From the NCBI GenBank assembly GCA_018662225.1, contig JABJGO010000066.1, forward strand, positions 1 to 64,000: a DNA stretch of 64,000 nt, read 5' to 3'. The notes beneath the pieces are model-generated. The model ran no database searches. It was not told the origin of the DNA and saw nothing but the letters and a program-made list of their open reading frames with translations. Made by a program: the position numbers and the translations under genes. How positions within the stretch are numbered: position 1 is the first letter of the stretch; each line of letters starts with the position of its first letter. This document shows, piece by piece, positions 53,241-61,769 of this stretch. The DNA is from Rhodospirillales bacterium. GTDB taxonomy: Bacteria; Pseudomonadota; Alphaproteobacteria; Rhodospirillales; Casp-alpha2.

Positions 53241-53794
53241 GAGCCGCCTGACTCCGTCAGTGTTTGCATTTCACCACTAATAGATCCGCCGGGCTCAATA
53301 ACAATAGAGCCATAACGAACAATGCCAGAGATCGAGCCGCCGTCTTTGATGGTCAGGCGGTTATGCGCGGTCAGGTCGCCCTCGAACCGACCGCCGATGA
53401 CGGCTTCGTCCACTTCGGCTTTGCCTTTGAACACGCCAACAGGGGCCACTTCCAACAGTTGCGCCTTGGATAAATTCACGTCTTCGAATTCGCCTTCCAG
53501 GGTCAGCCTGTCACAGGACGTGATCTTGCCACCTTTGATCTTGACCTCGCGGCCAATCACCAAACGGTTCGGGTCAATGGACGCGCTCGATTGTGCGCTG
53601 CCGCCGGTTGGGGAAGCGGCCAGCATGCCTGTTCGGGCTGGCACATCGGGATGAAATGTGGAGCGCGCAGCCGCAGGCGTCGATGCATTTGACGTGCCCG
53701 TTGTGCCCGGCGTGCCAGACGTGGCAAAGGGTGTCAGTGGCGGTGCCGCGGATTCGTTCACGCCTGCTGTGTCGGTATTCTCTTTCTTGTCCAT
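53237..53794 (-). CDS. Bactofilin (polymer-forming cytoskeletal protein)
   Basis: The 185-residue protein has an N-terminal disordered Ala/Thr/Pro-rich region (about 1-70) and a C-terminal right-handed beta-helix bactofilin domain (about 75-185) with LVIGREVKIKGG, CDRLTLEGEFED and YGSIVIEPGGSISGEM. Bactofilins polymerise without nucleotides and place envelope enzymes such as peptidoglycan synthases. It is translationally coupled (4-bp overlap) to a downstream lipoprotein gene, which may be its envelope partner. Confidence 0.88.
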   Translation of the reverse strand: MDKKENTDTAGVNESAAPPLTPFATSGTPGTTGTSNASTPAAARSTFHPDVPARTGMLAASPTGGSAQSSASIDPNRLVIGREVKIKGGKITSCDRLTLEGEFEDVNLSKAQLLEVAPVGVFKGKAEVDEAVIGGRFEGDLTAHNRLTIKDGGSISGIVRYGSIVIEPGGSISGEMQTLTESGGS

Positions 53795-53847
53795 TACTCA
53801 TTCTCCCTATGCCACACTCTTTACATCGTGTGTGGCACTATAAGCGC

Positions 53848-54531
53848 TCAGGCTTCAATAACGTCATTGGTGGCAATACGCCAGTTCTCAAACAAATGTA
53901 CCATCGCCGCCGTGGCTATAATAGGCGTCAAAAGGTTAATAACTGGCACCGTCAGCATGAACGCAATGACAACGCCCACAAAAAACAATGCACCCTGTCG
54001 TTGTTTGCGCAACGTCTTTGCGCTGGCGTAGTCAATGCGGCGCAGGGCAACCAGTTCGAAATATTCTCTACCCAGAAGATAACCGTTCACGCCGTAGAAA
54101 ACAAAAGGGAATACAGGTCCCAGGATCAAAAACGGTAGAATGAGCAGGTTAAGAAGGATCAGGACCACCAGAAACTTGCACGCGCCCGCGATGGACTCGC
54201 CCACCGTCTGGCCTGTTGCGGGGCCAAGCGTGGGAAAATGGCGGGCCTCTACGGCCTTGGCCACACTATCGAGGAAAAACCCGACCATGGTGCTGACAAT
54301 GCCCGGAAACAGGAACCACGTTACAATCAACGTGGCCAGGCCACCCAGCAGGTCAATGACGGTTTCCAGCCATCCCCACGCGAAAAACGCGGTATTGGTG
54401 AGCAGGTATCCCGTCACGCTCCACACGCCCGCGAACACGACGATGGCAGCAGCAATGCTCAGCAGCAGCGCCTTCTGAATGGCCTTGTCGTTGAGTTGGG
54501 CAATGGCCTTGCCAAACGCGCTGAACATCAA
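53848..54531 (-). CDS. EI24/CysZ-like membrane protein
   Basis: The 227-residue protein has about four to six TM helices, including LLLSIAAAIVVFAGVWSVTGYLL, VIDLLGGLATLIVTWFLFPGIV, FLVVLILLNLLILPFLILGPVFPFVFYGVNGYLLG, with the EI24 signature GREYFELVALRR. CysZ forms of this family import sulfate; no cys genes are here, so I keep the broad name. It is divergent from the PfkB gene and 53 bp upstream of the bactofilin gene on the same strand. Confidence 0.83.
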   Translation of the reverse strand: MMFSAFGKAIAQLNDKAIQKALLLSIAAAIVVFAGVWSVTGYLLTNTAFFAWGWLETVIDLLGGLATLIVTWFLFPGIVSTMVGFFLDSVAKAVEARHFPTLGPATGQTVGESIAGACKFLVVLILLNLLILPFLILGPVFPFVFYGVNGYLLGREYFELVALRRIDYASAKTLRKQRQGALFFVGVVIAFMLTVPVINLLTPIIATAAMVHLFENWRIATNDVIEA

Positions 54532-54651
54532 TCTCTCCTACAATTTACGGTCCCTGTTTATCCATGCCGCCCGTACAGGGCAAGCCGTACTTGAGGCTCT
54601 CGCCACAATCCTTATAAATATAGTACGAAAAGATTCGAATGGGAGGCTGTA

Positions 54652-55653
54652 TTGAGCGATAAACGTTTTCATGTGCTTGGCATCGGTAATGCCATTGTGG
54701 ATGTGTTGGCAAGAACTGACGACGCATTCCTGGAAAGTCGAGAGATGGTCAAGGGCGGCATGACGCTCATTGATGAAATCACCGCCGGCAACCTTTACGG
54801 CGAAATGCAGGCCCCCATGGAACAATCCGGCGGCTCCGCCGCCAATACTATTGCGGCCATGGCTTCGCTCGGATCGGACTGTGCTTTCATTGGTAAAGTG
54901 TGTGATGATTTGCTGGGAGAGCGGTTTACCGATGCTATTCGTGAAATCGGGGTGACGTTTGAGACAGCCCCCGCTCAGGACACCACATCCACCGCCCGCT
55001 GTCTGATCTTCGTGACCCCTGATGCCCAGCGCACCATGCTCACATATCTGGGCACATGCGTGGAACTGGGCCCGCGCGATATTGATGCCGATATGGTGGC
55101 CGACGCGCAAATCACCTATCTGGAAGGCTACTTGTGGGATCCACCCGAAGCCAAGGAAGCCTTTATCCGCGCTGCAACCATTGCCCACGAAGCCGGTAAC
55201 AAAGTATCGCTCAGCTTATCGGACGCATTCTGTGTGGACCGTCACCGCGATGACTTTCTGCAATTGCTCGAAGGTCACGTGGATATTCTGTTCGCAAATG
55301 AGGACGAAATTACCTCGCTTTATCAGGTCGATGAGTTCGATGATGCCCTGCAATACGTGCGCGGACACTGTGAAATTGCGGCGTTAACCCGCAGCGAGAA
55401 TGGTTCCGTCATTGTTTCAGGCGATGAAATCCATGTTATTGACGCCGCCCCGGTTACCGAAGTGGTTGACACAACGGGTGCTGGTGATGCATATGCCGCA
55501 GGCTTTCTATACGGTATGACCCATCATCTGGGTTTGCGAGACGCCGCCCACGTGGGCAGTGTCGCCGCAGCTGAGGTGATCAGCCATATGGGAGCTCGCC
55601 CGGCAGAGCCATTAGGCAGCCTGATTGAGCATAAGCTCAATCTCAAGAACTAG
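54652..55653 (+). CDS. PfkB-family carbohydrate/adenosine kinase
   Basis: The 333-residue kinase has motif 1 PMEQSGGSAANTIAAMASLG and motif 2 DTTGAGDAYAAGFLYG, with the catalytic aspartate. FVTPDAQRTMLTYLG and HVLGIGNAIVDVLAR match the adenosine kinase-like group of bacterial PfkB proteins. It starts at TTG 54652 with GGGAGG at 54641-54646, a clear case for the unusual start. The substrate (adenosine, ribose or another sugar) is not decided by sequence. typA follows after 70 bp. Confidence 0.9.
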   Translation: MSDKRFHVLGIGNAIVDVLARTDDAFLESREMVKGGMTLIDEITAGNLYGEMQAPMEQSGGSAANTIAAMASLGSDCAFIGKVCDDLLGERFTDAIREIGVTFETAPAQDTTSTARCLIFVTPDAQRTMLTYLGTCVELGPRDIDADMVADAQITYLEGYLWDPPEAKEAFIRAATIAHEAGNKVSLSLSDAFCVDRHRDDFLQLLEGHVDILFANEDEITSLYQVDEFDDALQYVRGHCEIAALTRSENGSVIVSGDEIHVIDAAPVTEVVDTTGAGDAYAAGFLYGMTHHLGLRDAAHVGSVAAAEVISHMGARPAEPLGSLIEHKLNLKN

Positions 55654-55723
55654 ATTTATCGCGTCGGTACAGGCTCACCAAAACCTGCTCGTCGCCCAAG
55701 AGTAGGCATACAGAGTAGGTATT

Positions 55724-57550
55724 ATGACAGAGCTTCGGAATATCGCGATTATCGCGCACGTTGATCACGGCAAAACCACCATGGTGGATGAGCTTCTCCG
55801 CCAGAGCGGCGCTTTTCGCGACAACCAGCAGGTGGCCGAACGGGCCATGGACAGCAACGACCTGGAACGGGAGCGTGGTATCACGATTCTGGCCAAATGC
55901 ACATCTGTGGAACGCGACGGTATTCGCATCAACATCGTTGATACACCAGGCCACGCTGACTTCGGTGGCGAGGTTGAGCGCATCCTGAGCATGGTTGATG
56001 GCGTTTTGTTGCTGGTGGACGCCTCCGAAGGTGCCATGCCGCAAACCAAGTTCGTGACCACCAAGGCGCTTCAGATCGGCCTCAAGCCTATTTTGGTTAT
56101 CAACAAAGTGGATAAGCCCGACGCTCGGCCCTACGAAGTACAGGACGAAGTCTTCGATCTGTTTTCCGTGCTTGATGCCACTGACGAACAGCTTGATTTC
56201 CCCACCGTGTTCGCGTCCGCCAAACAAGGCTGGGCCGCCATGGAACCCGATACCGAAACCGACAACATGGACGCCCTGTTCGATGTAATCCTGAAGCATG
56301 TGAAGCCGCCAGTAGAAGAAACCACCGGCGCGTTTTCCATGTTGGCAACCATGCTGGACGCCAACCCGTTTTTGGGTCGCGTGCTCACCGGGCGCATTCA
56401 TTCAGGCACCGTTAAAGTCAACACGCCCATCAAAGCCCTGAACCGGGATGGTGAAGTGGTGGAAACGGGCCGTATTTCCAAGCTGCTGTCATTCCGTGAT
56501 CTGGAACGCGTCCCCGTTGACGAAGCCGGCGCTGGTGATCTGGTAGCCATTGCGGGTCTGACCAAGGCAACCGTCGCCGATACCTTGTGCGATATATCTG
56601 TGACCGAACCATTATACGCCACCCCTATTGATCCACCGACCCTGGCCATGACGTTTTCGGTCAACGATTCACCGCTGGCCGGTACCGAGGGATCGAAAGT
56701 CACCTCTCGCGTTATTCGTGACCGCCTGTTGCGGGAAGCCGAAGGCAACGTGGCCATCCGCATCACCGAAACAGACGCCAAGGACGCCTTCGACGTGGCG
56801 GGCCGAGGTGAGCTGCAACTTGGCGTGTTGATCGAAACCATGCGCCGTGAAGGGTTCGAATTATCCATCAGCCGCCCGCGCGTGCTGTTCAGGGACGACC
56901 CTGAAACCGGCAAGACCATGGAACCTATCGAAGAAGCCGTCATTGACGTGGACGAAGAATATTCCGGCGTTGTGGTGGAAAGCATGAGCAACCGCAAAGC
57001 CGAAATGCAGGAAATGCTGCCTGCCGGTGGTGGCAAGGTGCGTATTACCTTCCTGGCACCGTCACGTGGCCTGATCGGTTATCATGGACAATTCCTGACC
57101 GAAACACGGGGCACCGGTATCATGAACCGCGTGTTCCACAGCTACGCCCCCACCAAAGGCCCCATCGACGGGCGGCGTAACGGTGTGCTGATTTCTAATT
57201 CACCGGGCAAGACGGTGGCCTACAGTCTTTGGAATCTGGAAGAACGCGGCACCATGTTCGTGGGCTCCGGCGCTAAAGCCTATGCCGGTATGATTATTGG
57301 TGAGAATGCGCGACCCGGCGATCTGGAAGTAAACCCCATGAAAGCCAAACAGCTGACCAACATCCGGGCATCGGGAACAGACGAAAACATCCGCCTGACC
57401 CCGCCCCGCAAAATGTCGCTGGAACAGGCGCTTGCCTATATTGGCTCGGACGAACTGGTTGAAGTCACACCGGAAACCATCCGCCTGCGTAAATACCACC
57501 TGGACCCCCACGAACGCAAACGCGCGTCCCGGGCGGAAAGTGCTGCTTAA
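55724..57550 (+). CDS. typA: Ribosome-associated GTPase TypA/BipA
   Basis: This 608-residue translational GTPase has G1 [15 protein letters not shown], the switch [12 protein letters not shown]3 [18 protein letters not shown]4 [10 protein letters not shown], and the BipA C-terminal region with [21 protein letters not shown] and [15 protein letters not shown]. It binds ribosomes and helps assembly at low temperature and in stress. The gene closes the conserved block before accessory DNA begins at 57551. Confidence 0.97.
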   Translation: MTELRNIAIIAHVDHGKTTMVDELLRQSGAFRDNQQVAERAMDSNDLERERGITILAKCTSVERDGIRINIVDTPGHADFGGEVERILSMVDGVLLLVDASEGAMPQTKFVTTKALQIGLKPILVINKVDKPDARPYEVQDEVFDLFSVLDATDEQLDFPTVFASAKQGWAAMEPDTETDNMDALFDVILKHVKPPVEETTGAFSMLATMLDANPFLGRVLTGRIHSGTVKVNTPIKALNRDGEVVETGRISKLLSFRDLERVPVDEAGAGDLVAIAGLTKATVADTLCDISVTEPLYATPIDPPTLAMTFSVNDSPLAGTEGSKVTSRVIRDRLLREAEGNVAIRITETDAKDAFDVAGRGELQLGVLIETMRREGFELSISRPRVLFRDDPETGKTMEPIEEAVIDVDEEYSGVVVESMSNRKAEMQEMLPAGGGKVRITFLAPSRGLIGYHGQFLTETRGTGIMNRVFHSYAPTKGPIDGRRNGVLISNSPGKTVAYSLWNLEERGTMFVGSGAKAYAGMIIGENARPGDLEVNPMKAKQLTNIRASGTDENIRLTPPRKMSLEQALAYIGSDELVEVTPETIRLRKYHLDPHERKRASRAESAA

Positions 57551-57677
57551 GGTCACAGGTTTCTCGCGCGATTCAGGGATGATCCACGGGCGCGCCACGG
57601 GTGCCATTGCCCGGCAGAGTTTTGGCGCAAATTTTTCTCATTCTGTTTTTCTGTGTCTCACCTTCTCTGCGGTTTGA

Positions 57678-57690
57678 CTCATAAAATGAG
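57678..57690 (+). repeat. CTCATA-N-TGAG palindromic repeat, locus 3
   Basis: CTCATAAAATGAG, in the context TTTGACTCATAAAATGAGAAAA, has the same 13-bp layout as copies at 24596 and 27775-27830. It lies 128 bp past typA in the 410-bp gene-free stretch 57551-57960, which also contains the 15-bp motif at 57768-57782. Confidence 0.6.
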
Positions 57691-57767
57691 AAAACTGGTG
57701 CCACCAATGCGAATGTCCGAGCCTATCTCAAAACTGTCATAATCCAGAGACGTTAAGAGCCTCCGAG

Positions 57768-57782
57768 AATAGCCAGAAGCAG
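57768..57782 (+). repeat. Dispersed 15-bp non-coding motif, copy 2
   Basis: AATAGCCAGAAGCAG here equals positions 1-15 of the window and lies 179 bp before the YqaE-like gene. A third, partial copy is at 27704-27715 on the other strand. Confidence 0.55.
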
Positions 57783-57960
57783 CTGTTTAGATAAACCAAA
57801 TGTATGTTGTCTTCATGGGCCGCCCATTTGTTTATCACGTGGTTTTCTATCGTGTGACGGTCATCACATCAGCGAGCTCGAAGAACTTGTAGGTTTCATA
57901 CCTGCTATTAATATTAGTTCTGTCGCCGAGAATGGCTGCAGGTCGATTTGGGGTGCCATA

Positions 57961-58131
57961 ATGAATATTTTGCGAATTGTACTCGCCATTTTTTTACCTC
58001 CCGTAGCCGCCTTTCTAACAGTTGGTGTCGGCCTTCATTTCTGGATCAACATTGTTTTGTCTCTGTTGTTTTTCATTCCGGGCGTGGTTCATGCCATTTG
58101 GCTGGTGCTCAAAAGGGCTGAAAATCACTGA
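57961..58131 (+). CDS. YqaE/Pmp3-family small membrane protein
   Basis: This 56-residue protein begins MNILRIVLAIFLPPVAAFLT and has a second TM with FFIPGVVHAIWLVLK. LPPVAAFLTVG and the PGVVHAIW end are hallmarks of the UPF0057/Pmp3 family, found from bacteria to plants, where members help tolerance of salt, cold or membrane depolarisation. It has no obvious strong ribosome-binding site (GGGGTG lies 8-13 bp upstream). It leads an AT-rich row of four small envelope genes running to 59704. Confidence 0.82.
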   Translation: MNILRIVLAIFLPPVAAFLTVGVGLHFWINIVLSLLFFIPGVVHAIWLVLKRAENH

Positions 58132-58167
58132 TTAAAGATCAGTAAAATAATCACAGGAGAATTTTAT

Positions 58168-58497
58168 ATGTTTTTGAAGAAACTAACCGTTCCGCTTTTC
58201 CTCATCGCTTTTGTTTTTGCCGCTTTGGCGGCGCCGATTTCGATCAATTCCGATGGAACGGTAGATTTTGGCAAGAAAGCGTGGGCGGGCACGGACAAAA
58301 AGAAAGATAAGGACAAGAAAGATAAAAAGAAGAAGAAAAAGAAGAATGATGACGACGACGACGACGACAACGATGACAAGAGTTGTACCGGCGATCAGCC
58401 TTGTAACGATGACAACAAGAACCGCAAAGATGACAAAGACGACGACGACGACGATGATGATGATGACGATGATGAGGACGAGGACGATGATAGCTAA
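58168..58497 (+). CDS. Secreted Lys-rich/Asp-rich low-complexity protein
   Basis: The 109-residue product has a signal peptide (about 1-21, LFLIAFVFAALAA), then a short linker, a basic run (DKKKDKDKKDKKKKKKK), a seven-Asp run, a small loop with two cysteines (SCTGDQPCNDDN), and a second acidic run of twelve Asp before DEDEDDDS. AGGAG lies upstream. Such Asp runs bind Ca2+ or other cations and Lys/Asp pairs can self-associate; both are inferences. I recognise no family. The codons within the runs are nearly all GAC, GAT, AAG and AAA, so slippage could vary the lengths. It lies 36 bp after the YqaE-like gene and 52 bp before an OmpA-like gene. Confidence 0.75.
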   Translation: MFLKKLTVPLFLIAFVFAALAAPISINSDGTVDFGKKAWAGTDKKKDKDKKDKKKKKKKNDDDDDDDNDDKSCTGDQPCNDDNKNRKDDKDDDDDDDDDDDDEDEDDDS

Positions 58498-58549
58498 GAA
58501 ACAGTTCGCTTAAAGTCCAATTCAGATATTAAACAAAGGGGAATACATA

Positions 58550-59425
58550 ATGCTAATTCACATGAAAAAACTATCAGGTATATTACTAGCACTACCGATT
58601 TTAGGTGCATGCGCCAACTACGACATGGACACAGTTGGTAATATGGAGATCGACAGTTGGGCGTTTGCTGAATCTCTCCATGGGCAGTATATGCGCATTG
58701 GACGTGACGAGGCCGCAGAGGATGATTGGAAGGATGCGTTATTCTTCCGTGATAAGGCGCGTGAAGCCGCAGAAGCAGCAAACGAAGGTGCCGCTCTCCC
58801 TGAGCCACAGATGGTTGGGGATCGGGATATTCCCGAGGGAGCTTTAGCCGATTTGAATGCCGCCTATGACAGCCTCATGGCCGCACTTAGCGATGGTCGT
58901 CGCACAAAACCGACAGCTGCTGCCATTGCGCAGACCAGTTTTGATTGTTGGTTGCAGGAGCAGGAAGAAGATGTTCAGCCTGATGATATAGCTTTGTGTC
59001 GTGAAGATTTTGAAGATGCCCTCGCCCTGTTGACTAAAGTGGGCGAGCCAATGGTTGCCGCGGCGCCGGAATCTGTTGTGAAGCCTGAGCAGAGAACATT
59101 CGTTGTGTACTTTGACCATAATAGTGCAACCCTTGATGTGCTTGCCAATATGGCTATCCAAAACGCCCTTGAAAGGGCCAAAAGCACTAATCCAAAATTT
59201 GTTCAGGTAGGCGGTCATACCGATACCACCGGTGATCAGGTTTATAACGACGCACTTTCAGATCGTCGTGCCAAAGCTGTTGCGAAGAAACTCATTGAAG
59301 GCGGCTTGATGAAGAAGAACCTGATTCAAACATCGATGTTTGGCGAAAACTTCACCACTGTAAAAACTGGTGATAATGTCAAGAACCGTAGCAATCGTCG
59401 TGTTGAAATCAAACTTAGTTACTAA
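58550..59425 (+). CDS. OmpA-family lipoprotein
   Basis: The 291-residue protein has a signal peptide with lipobox PILGAC, then an alpha-helical, acidic middle region (about 25-170) and a C-terminal OmpA-like peptidoglycan-binding domain (about 183-291) with VVYFDHNSATLD, GHTDTTGDQVYNDALSDRRAKAV and NRSNRRVEIKL. AAAGGGG stands seven bases before ATG 58550; a second ATG four codons later is also possible. It should tie the outer membrane to the cell wall. It sits in the cassette with the Lys/Asp protein and the DUF3012 lipoprotein. Confidence 0.88.
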   Translation: MLIHMKKLSGILLALPILGACANYDMDTVGNMEIDSWAFAESLHGQYMRIGRDEAAEDDWKDALFFRDKAREAAEAANEGAALPEPQMVGDRDIPEGALADLNAAYDSLMAALSDGRRTKPTAAAIAQTSFDCWLQEQEEDVQPDDIALCREDFEDALALLTKVGEPMVAAAPESVVKPEQRTFVVYFDHNSATLDVLANMAIQNALERAKSTNPKFVQVGGHTDTTGDQVYNDALSDRRAKAVAKKLIEGGLMKKNLIQTSMFGENFTTVKTGDNVKNRSNRRVEIKLSY

Positions 59426-59445
59426 ACCAGTATCTCGGTTCCACT

Positions 59446-59482
59446 GAACCAGCATTGATGAAAACTTCATCGATGCTGGTTC
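59446..59482. repeat. Long hairpin between OmpA-like and DUF3012 genes
   Basis: GAACCAGCATTGATGAA (59446-59462) and TTCATCGATGCTGGTTC (59466-59482) pair over 17 bp with one G-T wobble around a 3-nt loop. There is no T-tract, so it is more likely an RNA-stabilising or attenuating structure for the OmpA-like message than a terminator. Confidence 0.7.
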
Positions 59483-59524
59483 AGGTTGAGAATAGAATTA
59501 ATAACACAACGAGAAGACAAGCGA

Positions 59525-59704
59525 ATGGCATTTAACATAAAGAAAATGACGATCCCTCTTTACGGTATTCTGGTCTTTGCCACCCTTGCGGCTTGCTCTC
59601 CGGAAGTTGGATCAAAGGAGTGGTGCGCAGATTTAAAGGATAAGCCTAAGGGTGAATGGTCCGCCAACGAGGCCGCTGATTTTGCAAAGAGTTGTGTCTT
59701 TTAA
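59525..59704 (+). CDS. DUF3012 lipoprotein
   Basis: The 59-residue protein has a signal peptide with lipobox TLAACS and a short mature part, PEVGSKEWCADLKDKPKGEW, ending NEAADFAKSCVF, which matches the DUF3012 pattern (GS-x-WC, KP-KG-W, NE, C-terminal CxF). I start at ATG 59525; an in-frame ATG 13 codons earlier has no ribosome-binding site. Function unknown. It ends the small-envelope-gene cassette; the next 176 bp contain no gene. Confidence 0.8.
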   Translation: MAFNIKKMTIPLYGILVFATLAACSPEVGSKEWCADLKDKPKGEWSANEAADFAKSCVF

Positions 59705-59880
59705 TTAACGATCCCAGATTTCGAATTTTCATCCTGATGTCATAATCCAAATTGGTAAGTATCTTAGACACAGGATCACCAGAAGTGTCCCTTGTGGGCC
59801 AAACCACATTTTCGGCCCCCCTTTGCTGGGTTTGTAAATCAATGCGAGTCTTGCATTACCGAACCGGTTAAACTCTGACC

Positions 59881-61167
59881 ATGCAAAACTGGGTCGGGTC
59901 ATTTTCCGTTTACTTAGACCGCCGGGTGGCGATCTTGCTGGCGTTTGGGTTTGCCAGCGGACTGCCCTTGGCGCTGGTTTATGCCACGTTGTCGGCGTGG
60001 TTGAGTGAGTCCGGCGTTAGCAAGACAGCCATCGGCCTGTTTGTGTGGGCCAGCACCGCCTATACCCTTAAATTCCTGTGGGCACCGTTGGTTGACCGCA
60101 TGCCGCTACCATTTTTGACCAACTGGTTGGGCCAGCGTCGTGGCTGGTTGGTGTTATCGCAAGTTGCCGTGGTTGGTGCCATGGTCGGTTTGGGCAGCTC
60201 GGATCCTGCGTCCAATTTGTGGTGGACGGCCTTGTGGGCGGTTCTGCTGGCCTTTGCCTCGGCCACGCTGGATATCGTGGCCGACGCCTACCGGGTGGAA
60301 AGTCTGGATGAAGAAGAACTTGGGGCGGGCGCCGCGAACTTTGTATTTGGCTACCGCATGGCCATGCTGGTATCAGGCGGTGGCGCGCTGATTATTGCCC
60401 AGTTCGCCGGATGGTTCTGGGCTTATGGGGTCATGGCCGCACTTATGGCGGTGACGATTTTTGCGACACTCGCCAGTCCCGAACCAGATCATCCGGCCCG
60501 TCAGGGCGAGGCCTCTGCCAAGTCTTTAAGCGCGTGGATGGCGGGTGCCGTTGTGGCGCCGTTTGTAAATTTCCTCAAGCGACCGGACTGGTTGCTGATC
60601 CTGTTGTTCGTGGCATTCTATAAATATGGCGATGCGTTGTTGGGCATCATGGCCAATCCTTTCTATCTGGAAATCGGTTTTTCCAAGGCCGAGATCGGCG
60701 TGATCAGCAAATCCTGGGGCATGGTGATGACCATTGTAGGCGCGTTTGCCGGGGGCGTTCTGGTGGCGCGCATGGGCATTCTAAAGGCACTGTTGATTTG
60801 TGGCGTTCTGCAAGCCGCGTCCAATCTGGTGTTCGCCGCCCAAGCCTGGGTCGGTTATTCCGTGCCCATGCTGACCATCACCATCGGCATTGAAAACTTT
60901 ACCGGCGGCATGGCGACCACGGCGTTTGTTGCCTATCTGTCGGGTCTGTGTAATCTGGCTTATACCGCCACACAGTATGCGTTGTTCTCATCATTCATGG
61001 GATTTGCGCGCACTATATTTGCGTCTGGCGGCGGCTGGCTCGCCGATCAGGTGGACTGGGTGAATTATTTCCTCATGACAACAATCGCCGCCCTGCCCGG
61101 TCTTATTCTGCTACTATGGCTCATTCGACGTTATCCACCGGGTGACTTGCATGTGCGAAATACTTGA
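59881..61167 (+). CDS. AmpG-like MFS permease
   Basis: The 428-residue protein has about twelve TM helices. The N-terminal FASGLPLALVYATLSAWLSESGVSKTAIGLF, LKFLWAPLVDRMPLPF and DAYRVESLDEEELGAG are typical of AmpG. AmpG imports anhydro-muropeptides for cell-wall recycling and beta-lactamase control. mltA in this window makes such products, so a working link is plausible. It is 51 bp ahead of ppa in the same orientation. Confidence 0.88.
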   Translation: MQNWVGSFSVYLDRRVAILLAFGFASGLPLALVYATLSAWLSESGVSKTAIGLFVWASTAYTLKFLWAPLVDRMPLPFLTNWLGQRRGWLVLSQVAVVGAMVGLGSSDPASNLWWTALWAVLLAFASATLDIVADAYRVESLDEEELGAGAANFVFGYRMAMLVSGGGALIIAQFAGWFWAYGVMAALMAVTIFATLASPEPDHPARQGEASAKSLSAWMAGAVVAPFVNFLKRPDWLLILLFVAFYKYGDALLGIMANPFYLEIGFSKAEIGVISKSWGMVMTIVGAFAGGVLVARMGILKALLICGVLQAASNLVFAAQAWVGYSVPMLTITIGIENFTGGMATTAFVAYLSGLCNLAYTATQYALFSSFMGFARTIFASGGGWLADQVDWVNYFLMTTIAALPGLILLLWLIRRYPPGDLHVRNT

Positions 61168-61218
61168 TCATTTCGCTCAGATACCTAAAACACCTGTCAG
61201 TAATAGAAAGGCAGAGCC

Positions 61219-61764
61219 ATGGATTTCAGCAAAATTCCCATTGGGCGCAACCCACCCAGCGAGATTAACGTGGTCATCGAGATTCCCATGGGCGGCAATC
61301 CGGTGAAGTATGAGTTTGATAAGGAATCCGGTGCCATGTATGTGGACCGCTTCCTTCATACCGCCATGTACTATCCGTGTAATTATGGTTTCGTACCGCA
61401 TACGCTGTCCGATGATGGCGATCCCATCGACGCGGCCGTGTTGAGCCAGTTCCCGGTTCAGGCCGGTGTGATTATTCCGTCCCGTCCCGTGGGCGTCTTG
61501 ATGATGGAAGACGAAAGCGGCATTGATGAGAAGCTGCTGTGTGTGCCGCTGGATGATTTGCATCCCTATTACGGTAACATTCAGGCGCTGGAAGATGTGC
61601 GGCCTGTACTGTTGGATCAGATATCGCACTTTTTTGAGCACTATAAAGATCTGGAGCCGGAAAAATGGGCCAAGGTGCAGGGCTGGGAAAGCCATGAGAA
61701 AGCCCAGGCCCTTATTCTGGAAGCTATTGAGCGTGCAGCGAAAGACCAAAATAATGATGCCTGA
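61219..61764 (+). CDS. ppa: Inorganic pyrophosphatase
   Basis: The 181-residue family I enzyme hydrolyses pyrophosphate to drive biosynthesis. It shows IGRNPPSEINVVIEIPMGG, VDRFLHTAMYYPCNYGFVP and the metal site DDGDPIDAAVLSQFP, the standard Ppa signature. A ribosome-binding site (AAAGGCAGAG) precedes ATG 61219. The SulP gene follows after five bases and is probably co-transcribed. Confidence 0.97.
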   Translation: MDFSKIPIGRNPPSEINVVIEIPMGGNPVKYEFDKESGAMYVDRFLHTAMYYPCNYGFVPHTLSDDGDPIDAAVLSQFPVQAGVIIPSRPVGVLMMEDESGIDEKLLCVPLDDLHPYYGNIQALEDVRPVLLDQISHFFEHYKDLEPEKWAKVQGWESHEKAQALILEAIERAAKDQNNDA

Positions 61765-61769
61765 ATACC

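Noticed and set aside
58164-58379. Minus-strand Ser/Phe-rich frame
   Set aside because: It is the complement of the Lys/Asp codon runs of the plus-strand exported protein.
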